Shown: positions 7,566-14,552, counted from the stretch's first letter. The stretch: DNA of 18,110 bases from Bacillota bacterium (GCA_023453725.1 JAEXTB010000266.1:1-18110); one strand, 5' to 3'. A program made the numbers and translations. The notes: a model not told the origin generated them from the sequence alone.

Positions 7566-7597
7566 AAAAGGGCGCATGCACGGCATGCGCCCTTTTT
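7566..7597 (+). terminator. nrdJ terminator
   Basis: A 14-bp stem (AAAAGGGCGCATGC, loop ACG, GCATGCGCCCTTTT) ends in TTTTT, a textbook intrinsic terminator 25 bp after the stop. Its GGGCGCATGC stem is repeated exactly at 17388-17410. Confidence 0.9.
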
Positions 7598-7652
7598 GTA
7601 TAAATCAAGCCATATCACACAAACTGTAAGAAAAACGAAAGCAGGCATCCAC

Positions 7653-8195
7653 ATGCCAATTTGGCTTATTATCGCATTTGTAATATTTTCAGCGTTTGTG
7701 CTCTATGGAATTGTTGCGCTTAACAAAAAGCAGCAGAAGCAGTCGGTAAAAGCTTCAACCGTCTCGTATATTTTCTTTACGTTACTATTTCTCGCGATCT
7801 GGATATTCGCGTTTTCAGTGCCGTCATATGTTATACTGCTTTCCATGCTGGCGGTCTTTATCCATTGTTTCTGCGGGTATTATGTGAACCTGTACAACCG
7901 CTCACAGGTGTTTGACCGTTACCTGCACGCCTTTGGCTCGTTTGCGTTTTCGCTGTTTGTATATTGCCTGATCAGAAACCTGTTTGAGGTAGGAGGATCT
8001 AAGGCGTTCCAATCCTTGTTTGTGTTTGCCGTGGGCATGGCGCTCGGCGAGATATTTGAGCTGGTGGAGGCCGCAATTGACGCCAAGAGCGGCGCAGGCG
8101 CACAAAGAGGGCTTAAGGATACCGATACGGACATGCTGGGGAACCTCATCGGCTCCCTGCTTGCAGGTGTATTCGCGTATTTCTTATTGTTCTAG
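7653..8195 (+). CDS. Integral membrane protein, DUF2238/YjdF-like
   Basis: The 181-aa protein has about five hydrophobic helices (about 2-22, 34-53, 58-80, 95-112, 118-135) and a final one at the C-terminus. Near the end it shows GEIFELVEAAID, then DTDTDMLGNLIGSLLAG, the acidic Glu/Asp-rich pattern seen in DUF2238 (YjdF) membrane proteins, whose function is unknown. I chose the ATG at 7653 because the longer frame begins inside the nrdJ terminator; the ribosome binding site before this ATG is weak (AGGC). It stands alone, facing a convergent gene across a shared terminator. Confidence 0.75.
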   Translation: MPIWLIIAFVIFSAFVLYGIVALNKKQQKQSVKASTVSYIFFTLLFLAIWIFAFSVPSYVILLSMLAVFIHCFCGYYVNLYNRSQVFDRYLHAFGSFAFSLFVYCLIRNLFEVGGSKAFQSLFVFAVGMALGEIFELVEAAIDAKSGAGAQRGLKDTDTDMLGNLIGSLLAGVFAYFLLF

Positions 8196-8206
8196 GCAGA
8201 TAGCAG

Positions 8207-8228
8207 AAAAGCCCCGCATCTGCGGGGC
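8207..8228. terminator. Convergent terminator
   Basis: The stem GCCCCGC / GCGGGGC (8211-8228) lies between two convergent genes. On the minus strand it is followed by TTTTC, so it best serves the 8234-8797 gene; on the plus strand the U tract is poor. Confidence 0.7.
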
Positions 8229-8233
8229 AACGT

Positions 8234-8797
8234 TTATATTTGGAACTGTTTGAGAATGCCGTATGTAATTTCATCTGCAAGCCGGTAGCCTTGATCCATC
8301 AGCTCGTCGTGCTGTTGAATGCTTTTTGCAAACTCCTTGTCACGGATCAGCATGGTCTCATATTCTCTCAAATTCACAATTTCATAGAGCATCGTCTGCA
8401 GGGTCGCCATATCCCAGTATCGGTTGATGCCTGCAAGGAAGCGCGCAAGCTCGTTTGCATTTGAATAAAGCGCCTCGCGCGCGCTGCGGATGGCCTGCGG
8501 GTTATCGTCCTTATATGCCTGGATAAGACGCAGCGTACCCTGAAGATCGTTATTGATTAGCCGTTTGATCTGGTCTCCGGAGTCCTTCCCGTAAAACTGC
8601 TCATAAATGGTCGCAAAATCCTGCGCGTTCTGTTCAACGCGTCTGAGAAGATCGTCTTGGTCGCCCTGATCCAGCATCACGCTGTAGATCAAAGCCCTGG
8701 TCCACTGGTTGTTGTCCACCCAAAGCTTGCGTATGGTATTGGAAAGCGCGACCTGGTTGAGCAGGTATTGTGAACGAGAGGTTGGCGAAAACGCCAT
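8234..8797 (-). CDS. Helical hypothetical protein
   Basis: The 187-aa protein is predicted to be almost wholly alpha-helical and soluble, with no signal peptide. It has conserved-looking blocks LWVDNNQWTRALIYSV, DFATIYEQFYG, YSNANELARFLAGIN.YW and LADEITYGILKQFQ. It resembles a small family found in spore-forming and related Bacillota that is sometimes mislabelled as acetylglutamate kinase; no kinase motif is present and I would not assign a function. A GGGGG ribosome binding site precedes the ATG. Confidence 0.7.
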   Translation of the reverse strand: MAFSPTSRSQYLLNQVALSNTIRKLWVDNNQWTRALIYSVMLDQGDQDDLLRRVEQNAQDFATIYEQFYGKDSGDQIKRLINNDLQGTLRLIQAYKDDNPQAIRSAREALYSNANELARFLAGINRYWDMATLQTMLYEIVNLREYETMLIRDKEFAKSIQQHDELMDQGYRLADEITYGILKQFQI

Positions 8798-8972
8798 ACT
8801 GGTATCCCCCTAACAGACAGGTACTGCATTGTATGCGATTCTCATAAGCTTTAGGCCGGTTAAGCCGGAATTTTTGCCGTTATCGAATTCCCATTCCCGG
8901 CCCCGCGCATATACTGATCGTAGAAAGCGGCTTTAAAAAAATGCTCCGCCGCAAATACGGGAGGAAACCCAT

Positions 8973-9251
8973 ATGGCAAAGATTGTATGTTTTGGCTCTT
9001 GCCGGAATGAATGCCCTAGCGAAGGGTTTTTGCGTTGCCTTAGCTCCATGCCCTGCGCCAAGGTTGCAGATAACGCCTGGCTAGTGGAAACCAACAAAAG
9101 TACCGTACAACTTAGAGATGCGCTGCGCCAATTTACAAACCCGGAAGATACCTTGTTTGTTGCCACCTGCGGCCCGGAAGCGGCATGGTGCAACTTACCG
9201 TCCAACCCCAATAAGGTAAGAGACATACTCAACAGCTCTTGCTCCTGCTGA
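8973..9251 (+). CDS. Small Cys-rich protein, possibly Cas2/SinR-like fold
   Basis: The 92-aa protein is preceded by a strong GGGAGGA site. The layout (KIVCFGS strand, SEGFLRCLS helix, AWLVETNKS strand, VQLRDALRQF helix, DTLFVATCG strand, AAWCN) is like the small ferredoxin-fold proteins called SinR family or Cas2-like, but with weak resemblance only. It has nine cysteines, including a SCSC tail, which is unusual for such a protein and could mean metal binding or disulfides. There are no cas genes or CRISPR repeats nearby, so no CRISPR role is implied. A strong terminator follows. Confidence 0.65.
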   Translation: MAKIVCFGSCRNECPSEGFLRCLSSMPCAKVADNAWLVETNKSTVQLRDALRQFTNPEDTLFVATCGPEAAWCNLPSNPNKVRDILNSSCSC

Positions 9252-9269
9252 AGAAAAACAAATAACATT

Positions 9270-9302
9270 GCCCGCATGCCCAACACGCATGCGGGCTTTT
9301 TA
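9270..9302 (+). terminator. Terminator of the small Cys-rich gene
   Basis: A perfect 10-bp stem (GCCCGCATGC, 7-nt loop, GCATGCGGGC) is followed by TTTTTAT. It separates the housekeeping side from the toxin island. Confidence 0.9.
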
Positions 9303-9483
9303 TATGCAAGAGTTATTCGCTCAGACCACTGAAAGAACTGTTAGCTGGCGAGCCCTACATTCTGAAAATCATTCTATTCTCCCGGATGCGATCGTTTGTT
9401 CTTGTATCGCGCGGGCAAACGTGCTACTTTAATACAAACATACGTTCTAAAACGATGCTATTACTTTCTAAAGGAGTGCGGCA
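9303..9483 (+). promoter_or_regulatory. Upstream region of the island, possible LexA box
   Basis: This 180-bp stretch carries no gene. CAAACATACGTTCT (9435-9448) matches the Gram-positive LexA consensus CGAACRNRYGTTYC at 12 of 14 positions, with mismatches at the second and last base. A TTTAAT -10-like hexamer (9428-9433) lies next to it, without a good -35. If real, the island would be induced by DNA damage. This is a weak single-site prediction. Confidence 0.3.
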
Positions 9484-9651
9484 ATGAATTACGAAGAACT
9501 CAGTGCAGAGGAGCAGGCATATTTAAACGATCATGACGGAGATAAGGAACTTGAGCAGGCACGCTGGATGCTGTTGCAGCTATCTAAAGAGCAGGGGCTA
9601 CCGCTTGACGCGGTACGCAATGCGCTGCTGAATACGCATATCCGGCTGTGA
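9484..9651 (+). CDS. Short helical protein, likely frameshifted N-terminal part
   Basis: The 55-aa frame begins at an ATG with AAGGAG correctly placed upstream. It is acidic and helical (MNYEELSAEEQAYLNDHDGD, then ARWMLLQLSKEQGLP). It ends at TGA (9649-9651), after which the next frame continues with equally protein-like sequence to 9817. I think the two are halves of one protein of about 110 aa. As first gene of the island it might be a small partner of the toxin, by analogy with small helical proteins that precede other secreted toxins; this is speculation. Confidence 0.55.
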   Translation: MNYEELSAEEQAYLNDHDGDKELEQARWMLLQLSKEQGLPLDAVRNALLNTHIRL

Positions 9652-9652
9652 G

Positions 9653-9817
9653 GCGTTGCGCATTGCAGAGGATGCTCAACGGCTTAGTGAGCTTGCGGCC
9701 TATGTAACGCGCAGCGATATTCCAGCGGATGAAACAAATTACCTCGGCATGAGCCCGGAGGAGTTCCGTGCCTGCGAGTGGCGGATGATGCAGACTGTAA
9801 GGAGCCGCCATAACTAA
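9653..9817 (+). pseudogene. Out-of-frame continuation of the 9484 gene
   Basis: Frame 2 reads ALRIAEDAQRLSELAAYVTR, then SDIPADETNYLGMSPEEFRA and CEWRMM, ending at TAA (9815-9817). It lacks a good start of its own; only a TTG at 9656 is near a GAGG. The sense and amphipathic character of this frame suggest a one-base indel near 9640-9652 rather than a separate gene. Confidence 0.45.
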
Positions 9818-9881
9818 AAAAAAGAACAAATTATAAAAAATACCGACAGCGTTCACAGGCTATTGAAAGCAGAGGGATAAA

Positions 9882-10139
9882 ATGACAAAATATAAAGAGA
9901 AGAACATACGCGATTTGACCAATACAAAGTACAATTTACAAGACGGTGTGCAGGGCACATCTGCTGTGCAGCCCGGAGAGCGGTATGCAATGGATGGCTA
10001 TACCCCGCCCGCGGGGGTGGTTGGCAAAGAGGCCGTAAAGGAAATGCAGCGCTGGCTGGGCGGGCTGACGGTGGACGGCATCCGGGGGTCGGAGGCGAGC
10101 GCCGTCGGTGGCGGATGCAGCGAGCCGGAAGACCAGTGA
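9882..10139 (+). CDS. PGB-domain toxin, N-terminal fragment
   Basis: The 85-aa frame has an AGAGGGA ribosome binding site. After about 45 polar residues it carries the first half of a peptidoglycan-binding (PGB) repeat, EAVKEMQRWLGGLTVDGIRG. Such modules bind cell-wall muramyl peptide. The motif is then interrupted by the repeated block at 10088, and the frame stops at TGA (10137-10139). A second in-frame stop, TAG, follows at 10152. The rest of the PGB motif resumes in the same frame after 10193 (TQKQFDKAV). There is no signal peptide. I read it as the N-terminus of the toxin whose body is at 10336-11718, now split. Confidence 0.6.
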   Translation: MTKYKEKNIRDLTNTKYNLQDGVQGTSAVQPGERYAMDGYTPPAGVVGKEAVKEMQRWLGGLTVDGIRGSEASAVGGGCSEPEDQ

Positions 10140-10193
10140 ATAAAGCCTTTTTAGGAGGGACGCGGCCCGACGCGAAAAGGCTATTATGAACTG
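10088..10193 (+). repeat. Structured repeat block, copy 1 (106 bp)
   Basis: The block begins GTCGGAGGCGAGCGCCG and ends GGCTATTATGAACTG. Its first 60 bases match copy 2 (12396) at 56 of 60 positions and its last 15 match fully; the 31 bases between are diverged. It holds a stem CCGTC / GGCGG and a long-range stem AGCCTTTT / AAAAGGCT flanking the diverged part. It interrupts the PGB motif between DGIRG and TQKQFDK. All three frames contain stops. Confidence 0.75.
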
Positions 10194-10295
10194 TGGACGC
10201 AGAAGCAGTTTGATAAGGCTGTGGCCGCCGTGATCAGAACCGCTCAGGTGCCTCCTCCGCCTGCGGATGCAGAGCGGTTAAGCTACTATTTATAA
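10155..10295 (+). pseudogene. Middle segment of the broken toxin gene
   Basis: In the frame of the 9882 gene, this stretch reads GYYELWTQKQFDKAVAAV and then QVPPPPADAERLSYYL, ending at TAA (10293-10295). TQKQFDKAV completes the interrupted PGB motif (compare the intact copy DGVWGNRTKQRFDQL just downstream). The next frame takes over at ACT ATT TAT AAG (from 10285) and leads into the 10336 gene, so a one-base shift lies near 10287-10292. Confidence 0.5.
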
Positions 10296-10335
10296 GCTGA
10301 GTCTCGGCATTGGTAAAAGCGGCAGGGGAAATTAT

Positions 10336-11718
10336 GTGGTGCGGGGCTATGACCCGCCCTCAAACATCAAAAGTGCGGAGGATGTCCGTACCTTTCAGGA
10401 AACGCATGGGTTGGACGTGGACGGCGTATGGGGAAATAGGACAAAGCAGCGGTTCGATCAACTTCAGCAGCAGTGGGCAAGCCAATATGACCCGGAAGAG
10501 ATTACAAGGCTTGCCGCGGAAGGGCTGAATAGGCTCACCGGGGCGACGGGAAACGCATTGCCGGAGCGAGCAATTCCCTTAAGGAGCGGCAGAGGAACGG
10601 GGATCATACCGCTAAGCGCTGGCAGCGTGGCGGGACAAACTGTAGGCGCTCAGACCGGCGCAAAGCCGGTAACGCTTGGGGGCGTTAAGCAGGAGGAAAT
10701 ATCGCAGGATCGGCCTACTGAGATACCGGATAAGTCCCTTCAGGAGCAAAGTAATAAAAAGCAATCCGCACAAAAGGTTATTTTACAGCCGGACGATGAG
10801 GGCGCTGCCGTAGAAAACGTGCAGCGGTGGCTGGAGCAATTGAGTTTTTTAGACATGGGCGTAAGTATGGATAAGCAAGGCAACAAACAGTATGGCTTCT
10901 ATGGAGGAGCAACCCGCGCGGCAGTGATGCTTTACCAGTTTAATTATGGGTTTGAGATGACCGGGGAATTGGATAGTATTCAATACTTGGATATTTATAG
11001 CCGTTACTTGCATGAATCGGAGGATGTGCAAGAAAACAGAGGGGTGCTCGCCTATGGAAACATGGTAGGTACGGTTTCAAGGCTGGATAAAGAGAAAGGG
11101 TATCAATACAAAGCATATCCCATGTATCAGCACTTAAGGAAAAACAGACCAAGCCTACCTTCTTCCATGCAAGAGGCGGGGATAAGGGTTGTGTATAAGG
11201 CTGGGCTGTATTACATGGATTATACGGAACCGCTTCTAAGGATGCTGGGAAAAAACATCAGGCAAGCGAAACAGGCAAGAAAATCCACGGGCAACCCCGG
11301 CTTGCTTGAGGGAAAGGAAGAATCGCTGCGTATTACGGAAGATCTGGCTTGGTTCTATTTTAAGGTGGAGCCCGGGGCCGATTGGGATATTAAAGTGGAA
11401 AAGAACTGGAAAGCGCAGTTTCCTGGGCAAACTGAAGGGGTAAAGTTTTTCCATCATGCATATCCCTTTATATTTCTAGGAAACGTGGTCACCGCAGAAG
11501 ATATGGGCAATATTCTGTTTGGAGCAACTGGGGCGGCCATGGGGTTTGAACAAGAGTTTCTCAAATGGGCGGGGGCGACCCCGAATATTAAGGCTGATGG
11601 TATGAATCTCTTTAGAAGCTATTTTGGAGACAATGAAAGAGACCTTGAAAAAGTAGAATATGGCGTAAGACTTTATAATGCATTTCAGGAGGATGGCTCT
11701 GCTTCGCCTACCTATTAG
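10336..11718 (+). CDS. PGB-domain polymorphic toxin with C-terminal toxin-44-like domain
   Basis: The 460-aa frame starts formally at GTG without a ribosome binding site; its open frame reaches back to about 10279, and it is the downstream part of the toxin begun at 9882. It shows a PGB repeat (residues about 12-45, DVDGVWGNRTKQRFDQL), a low-complexity linker (75-145), another PGB-like repeat (about 155-215, VENVQRWLEQL then GGATRAAVMLYQF) and a C-terminal domain (about 330-450). That domain has LAWFYFKV, WDIKV, then GNILFGATGAAMGF and GDNERDLEKVEYGVRLYN, which resemble polymorphic toxin type 44 (Ntox44). The family is a predicted toxin; its exact activity is not shown here. The next gene is the likely immunity partner. 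Confidence 0.7.
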   Translation: MVRGYDPPSNIKSAEDVRTFQETHGLDVDGVWGNRTKQRFDQLQQQWASQYDPEEITRLAAEGLNRLTGATGNALPERAIPLRSGRGTGIIPLSAGSVAGQTVGAQTGAKPVTLGGVKQEEISQDRPTEIPDKSLQEQSNKKQSAQKVILQPDDEGAAVENVQRWLEQLSFLDMGVSMDKQGNKQYGFYGGATRAAVMLYQFNYGFEMTGELDSIQYLDIYSRYLHESEDVQENRGVLAYGNMVGTVSRLDKEKGYQYKAYPMYQHLRKNRPSLPSSMQEAGIRVVYKAGLYYMDYTEPLLRMLGKNIRQAKQARKSTGNPGLLEGKEESLRITEDLAWFYFKVEPGADWDIKVEKNWKAQFPGQTEGVKFFHHAYPFIFLGNVVTAEDMGNILFGATGAAMGFEQEFLKWAGATPNIKADGMNLFRSYFGDNERDLEKVEYGVRLYNAFQEDGSASPTY

Positions 11719-11731
11719 CTTCCAAAATACT

Positions 11732-11769
11732 TGCCTGTGCCATCTAGAAAAATCGCGGTGGCACAGGCA
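11732..11769 (+). other. Intercistronic hairpin between toxin and immunity gene
   Basis: A 13-bp stem with one G-T pair (TGCCTGTGCCATC against GGTGGCACAGGCA, 12-nt loop) sits 14 bp after the toxin stop and 11 bp before the AAGGAG of the next gene. No U tract follows, so it is not an intrinsic terminator. It may protect the mRNA or set the toxin:immunity ratio. Confidence 0.7.
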
Positions 11770-11792
11770 CTGCCGCAAAAGGAGATCGCTTC

Positions 11793-12311
11793 ATGAAAAA
11801 GATGAAAACAATATTGCTGGTGATTCTTGTATCCTGTATTGTGCTTGGTACTGCCATGTGTATCTTCAAAAGGGATCAGACAAAGGAAGAAATGATACAG
11901 GAATATCAGAAGCATGAGGAAGCGTTTGAGTATGTAAAGGAGTATTACATTGCCCATGATCTCACGCTAATATTCAGGTATCCTCGTGATAAAATCATTT
12001 CTATTAATGTAAATGGATCAGGTACAGATATTCCTTTAGAAGATATAGATGATGAATTGCTGGTACAATACGTTCATTTGCTCTTTGATGATTTACACTA
12101 TTTTTGGATTTCTGATGATTCTGCGTGGAAAGAAGACGTCATACAGCTGATGTTTGAAAAAGAAACAAACAAAACTTACTATTATAAGAAAATTGTATAT
12201 TGCGAAGATGGCGAACCGCCCATAAGTACAAGCTCGGTGTTTTATAATGTGGAACAAATCGAAAAATATTGGTTCTACTGCGAAGCGGATGAATATGAAG
12301 ATTTGTTTTAA
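11793..12311 (+). CDS. Membrane-anchored candidate immunity protein for the toxin-44-like toxin
   Basis: The 172-aa protein has an AAGGAG site. It opens with MKKMK and a hydrophobic stretch to about residue 24, either a membrane anchor or a signal; LVSC at 12-15 could be a short lipobox, but the h-region is marginal. The rest is acidic and rich in aromatic residues (YVHLLFDDLHYFWISDD, EQIEKYWFYCEADEYEDLF). It has no family I recognise. Position directly behind the toxin domain and lower GC than its neighbours fit an immunity gene carried with its toxin. An outer-surface anchor suggests that the toxin is met outside the membrane, which is inference. Confidence 0.65.
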   Translation: MKKMKTILLVILVSCIVLGTAMCIFKRDQTKEEMIQEYQKHEEAFEYVKEYYIAHDLTLIFRYPRDKIISINVNGSGTDIPLEDIDDELLVQYVHLLFDDLHYFWISDDSAWKEDVIQLMFEKETNKTYYYKKIVYCEDGEPPISTSSVFYNVEQIEKYWFYCEADEYEDLF

Positions 12312-12347
12312 GCCAGCAATCATTGCTATTCCTATGAAGGGGATGCG

Positions 12348-12524
12348 ATGGGACAGAAAACGGCCAAGCTGTTTGAGGGCGGACGGCGTTTGGGAGTCGG
12401 AGGCGAGCGCCGCCGGAGGCGGATGAAGCGATCCGGAAGACCAGTGAATAAAGCCATACGAGGAGCGGCTTTGCCGCGACGGAGCATGGCTATTATGAAC
12501 TGCAGAGACGGACCGCGCCTATAA
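12348..12524 (+). pseudogene. Stub of a second PGB-toxin N-terminus
   Basis: An open frame of 58 codons starts at ATG 12348 behind AAGGGGATG, but its Arg-rich product looks like a wrong frame. In another frame the same DNA reads LRADGVWE (12379-12396), matching the DGIRG end of the first toxin's PGB half-motif. Only about eight residues of that homology remain, followed by repeat copy 2. I read this as a truncated, orphan N-terminal junction rather than a working gene. Confidence 0.45.
12396..12502 (+). repeat. Structured repeat block, copy 2 (107 bp)
   Basis: This is the same block as at 10088: 56 of 60 starting bases and all of the last 15 are identical. The stem CCGCC / GGCGG replaces CCGTC / GGCGG (C-G for U-G), and AGCCAT / ATGGCT replaces AGCCTTTT / AAAAGGCT, so pairing is kept while the sequence changes. 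An inner hairpin GCGGC-TTT-GCCGC lies within the variable part. It again sits between DGVW and the second half of a PGB motif (TDRAYKKLV). In-frame TGA codons occur at 12424, 12445 and 12496. Confidence 0.75.
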
Positions 12525-12531
12525 AAAGCTG

Positions 12532-13716
12532 GTGTCCAGCGGGAAAGCAGCAGGTTCTGCACAGGCGGTTGCCGCCCAACTGAAGCAACTGTATCAGGAT
12601 GTGGCGGCGTCCAATCTGAGCATGGGAGAAAAAGCGGAGGCCATTGCCCTGCTTGCCGCGCTGGAACAATACGGCGACCCGGAGTATCTGCGCAAAACCC
12701 TGCTTGGCATCCAAATGAAGGGCGGCGCGGCGGCGTTTTTTAAGCAGCCCAGCGGCCCAGCCTGGAACGCCATGATAGATACCAATAACGAGCTGTACGA
12801 AGATTTGATAGACCGGCTTGAACAGAACAAGAAAGAAATTGCGAAGATTCCCATATGGGAAAGAATTTTCTCCAACGCGGAATACAAGGAACTGCAAAGC
12901 CAGAAGATCGAGCTTGAAGAGCAAATAATGGTGGTGGACAAGCGGCTGAACCAACCCGGTTGGAATGTGCTTACATTCTGGGACTGGAGCGAGGTAGAGG
13001 ATTGGGAACAGGCGCAGCTTGCGGAAGCCGAGAAGGTAGCAGAGGAAGAGGCAAAGGCGGAGGCAGAGGCAGAGGCAGAGGAGCAAAAGGTTGAGGAAGG
13101 ACAACCGGTACAACAAGGGCCCAGGCCTATACTTGACCCTCAAAAGCGTTATTCTGCCAGCAAGGAAATTAAAGAGTTAATGAAACAGCGCGAAGGAGGA
13201 ATATCATACCTTAAAGCCACGGGAATTGGAGTATTCAATAAACAGGGTGATCTAATTGGCATATACCCACACTATGTTGGAGATGGGGGTATTACATTAG
13301 GATATGGGCACTATATACGTGAAGCCTATCTGCATGATCAATCCTACGAAACCCTATTGAGAAAATATGTCCCTAATAAAAATACTCCGATGAATGGCAA
13401 AGGTGGTATGGTAGTCCCTGGCAGCAAGTATATGAAGCTTGAGGATGCCTTGTCGCTGTTTGAGGAAGATATTAAAAAGCACGAAGATGCGCTAAATTAT
13501 TACCTCAAAGAGGCCGGAATCCCCATAACAAGTAACGAATTTGATGCGCTAATACTTGTTAGATTCAATGATGGTAGTGTCCCTAAAGCATTTGATTTGC
13601 TTGAAAACGGAATTAGGGACCGAAGTGCTTGGGAAGAGATATGGCCTTCTAGCGATAAAAGATTGGAGTTAGCATTAAGAATATTTTTCGATAATAATTA
13701 CGATATGCAGGATTAA
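12532..13716 (+). CDS. Toxin with coiled coil and C-terminal GH24-type lysozyme domain
   Basis: The 394-aa frame starts formally at GTG; it is open from 12499 and just upstream reads TDRAYKKLV, the second half of the interrupted PGB motif. The first 150 residues are helical, followed by a Glu/Ala-rich segment (about 160-190, EAKAEAEAEAEEQ) and a lysozyme domain (about 205-390). The T4-lysozyme pattern is visible: Glu221 in QREGG, Asp251 and Thr255 in GDGGITLGYGH, then SNEFDALILVRFNDG. This domain family cleaves the glycan strands of peptidoglycan. No signal peptide is seen. The three inhibitor-like genes downstream fit a wall-degrading toxin with its immunity set. An endolysin of a degraded prophage is an alternative, but no other phage genes are present. 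Confidence 0.75.
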   Translation: MSSGKAAGSAQAVAAQLKQLYQDVAASNLSMGEKAEAIALLAALEQYGDPEYLRKTLLGIQMKGGAAAFFKQPSGPAWNAMIDTNNELYEDLIDRLEQNKKEIAKIPIWERIFSNAEYKELQSQKIELEEQIMVVDKRLNQPGWNVLTFWDWSEVEDWEQAQLAEAEKVAEEEAKAEAEAEAEEQKVEEGQPVQQGPRPILDPQKRYSASKEIKELMKQREGGISYLKATGIGVFNKQGDLIGIYPHYVGDGGITLGYGHYIREAYLHDQSYETLLRKYVPNKNTPMNGKGGMVVPGSKYMKLEDALSLFEEDIKKHEDALNYYLKEAGIPITSNEFDALILVRFNDGSVPKAFDLLENGIRDRSAWEEIWPSSDKRLELALRIFFDNNYDMQD

Positions 13717-13782
13717 CTTGCTATGGATGTGATGAAATTTATCTACTAATTGCGAATGAATGCTTAGAAGGAGAAGTGCTCC

Positions 13783-14535
13783 ATGAAGAAAAAGCCATCC
13801 CTATACAATATCATTATTACCATAGCTTGCATCATTCTTTTGGTGTTGCTGTACCGCTCACATTATATGCAAGCCTCTAAGCAGACATCCATCCCCACCG
13901 CCTCTGCATCCGTTCCGGCGGTAACGCCTATGCAAACCCCTCTGCAAACCCCGCCCATGCCAACATCCGCTCCATGGATGCTGGAAGAATCCTACTATCA
14001 GCCCTTTGGAGAATTGCCGTTGCCTGCATTGCAACAATATGCGGGATACGATGCGGAGCGAACGCAACATTCCTTGCGGGAAGAAAATTCGATTGATATT
14101 GCGTTTGCACCTTACTGGGGGCAGCCAGAAAGCACCTTGGAGGAGAATGCCCTTTCCGCCCATTACCAGGAATGCTGGGAAGCGGAAGTGAGTCATGCGC
14201 TGGATTTGCTTGCAAAGCAGGCAAGTCCGGCGGCAGAATACATACCGGAGATGACGCAACAGGTCAGGAACAAGCTGCTTGATTTCGCTGACAGTTCGGG
14301 GGAACTCTATGCAGATCTGTTCAAAACAGATGTATTTTTATATGAAGGAGATTCCCCCGGGCAGACGATCTCAATCGGCACGGCCTATCCCGGTACGCTG
14401 TCAATTGCCAAAGCTGCATTTTTTCGGTCCTATACATTTTATTTATACGACCTTCTGGCAGCGGTGGATGTAAAGCCGGACTTTGTATTTGATGCAAAGG
14501 ATGTGCAGGAGGAATGGGACTACCTGCTACAGTAA
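13783..14535 (+). CDS. Membrane-anchored LprI-like lysozyme inhibitor (candidate immunity)
   Basis: The 250-aa protein has an AAGGAG site. An N-terminal anchor (about 8-24) is followed by a Thr/Pro-rich linker (35-64) and an extracytoplasmic domain (about 100-225). The domain pattern, YQECWEAEVSHALDLLAK, QVRNKLLDFADSSGELYADLF, then GTAYPGTLSIAKAAFFRSYT and YLYDLL, resembles the LprI/DUF1311 lysozyme-inhibitor fold. It ends right after FDAKDVQEEWDYLLQ. The next paralogue shares that sequence almost exactly at the DNA level but continues, so this copy lacks the second domain. It lies directly behind the lysozyme toxin. The family call is by eye; position supports it. Confidence 0.65.
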   Translation: MKKKPSLYNIIITIACIILLVLLYRSHYMQASKQTSIPTASASVPAVTPMQTPLQTPPMPTSAPWMLEESYYQPFGELPLPALQQYAGYDAERTQHSLREENSIDIAFAPYWGQPESTLEENALSAHYQECWEAEVSHALDLLAKQASPAAEYIPEMTQQVRNKLLDFADSSGELYADLFKTDVFLYEGDSPGQTISIGTAYPGTLSIAKAAFFRSYTFYLYDLLAAVDVKPDFVFDAKDVQEEWDYLLQ

Positions 14536-14552
14536 GGAGTTCGATACGACTT

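Noticed and set aside
10137..10193. UGA plus downstream hairpin as a selenocysteine site
   Set aside because: The stem begins only 4 nt after UGA and lacks the compact bacterial SECIS layout; further in-frame stops (TAG in copy 1, two other TGA in copy 2) argue against decoding.
10088..10193. Group I or group II self-splicing intron
   Set aside because: About 106 nt is far too short, and the catalytic domain V or P7-like core is not visible. Perfect excision would also give inconsistent frames in the two copies.
10088..12502. Integron attC sites or a CRISPR array
   Set aside because: No GTTRRRY/RYYYAAC core sites and no integrase; only two widely spaced copies, not short regular repeats with spacers.
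12493..13143. Long minus-strand frames opposite the lysozyme toxin
   Set aside because: Leu/Arg-rich antisense shadow of the Glu/Ala-rich coding strand, without a ribosome binding site.
9882..13716. Prophage lysis module
   Set aside because: The lysozyme domain fits an endolysin, but there is no holin, structural, integrase or replication gene, and inhibitor-like genes follow, which favours a toxin/immunity locus.
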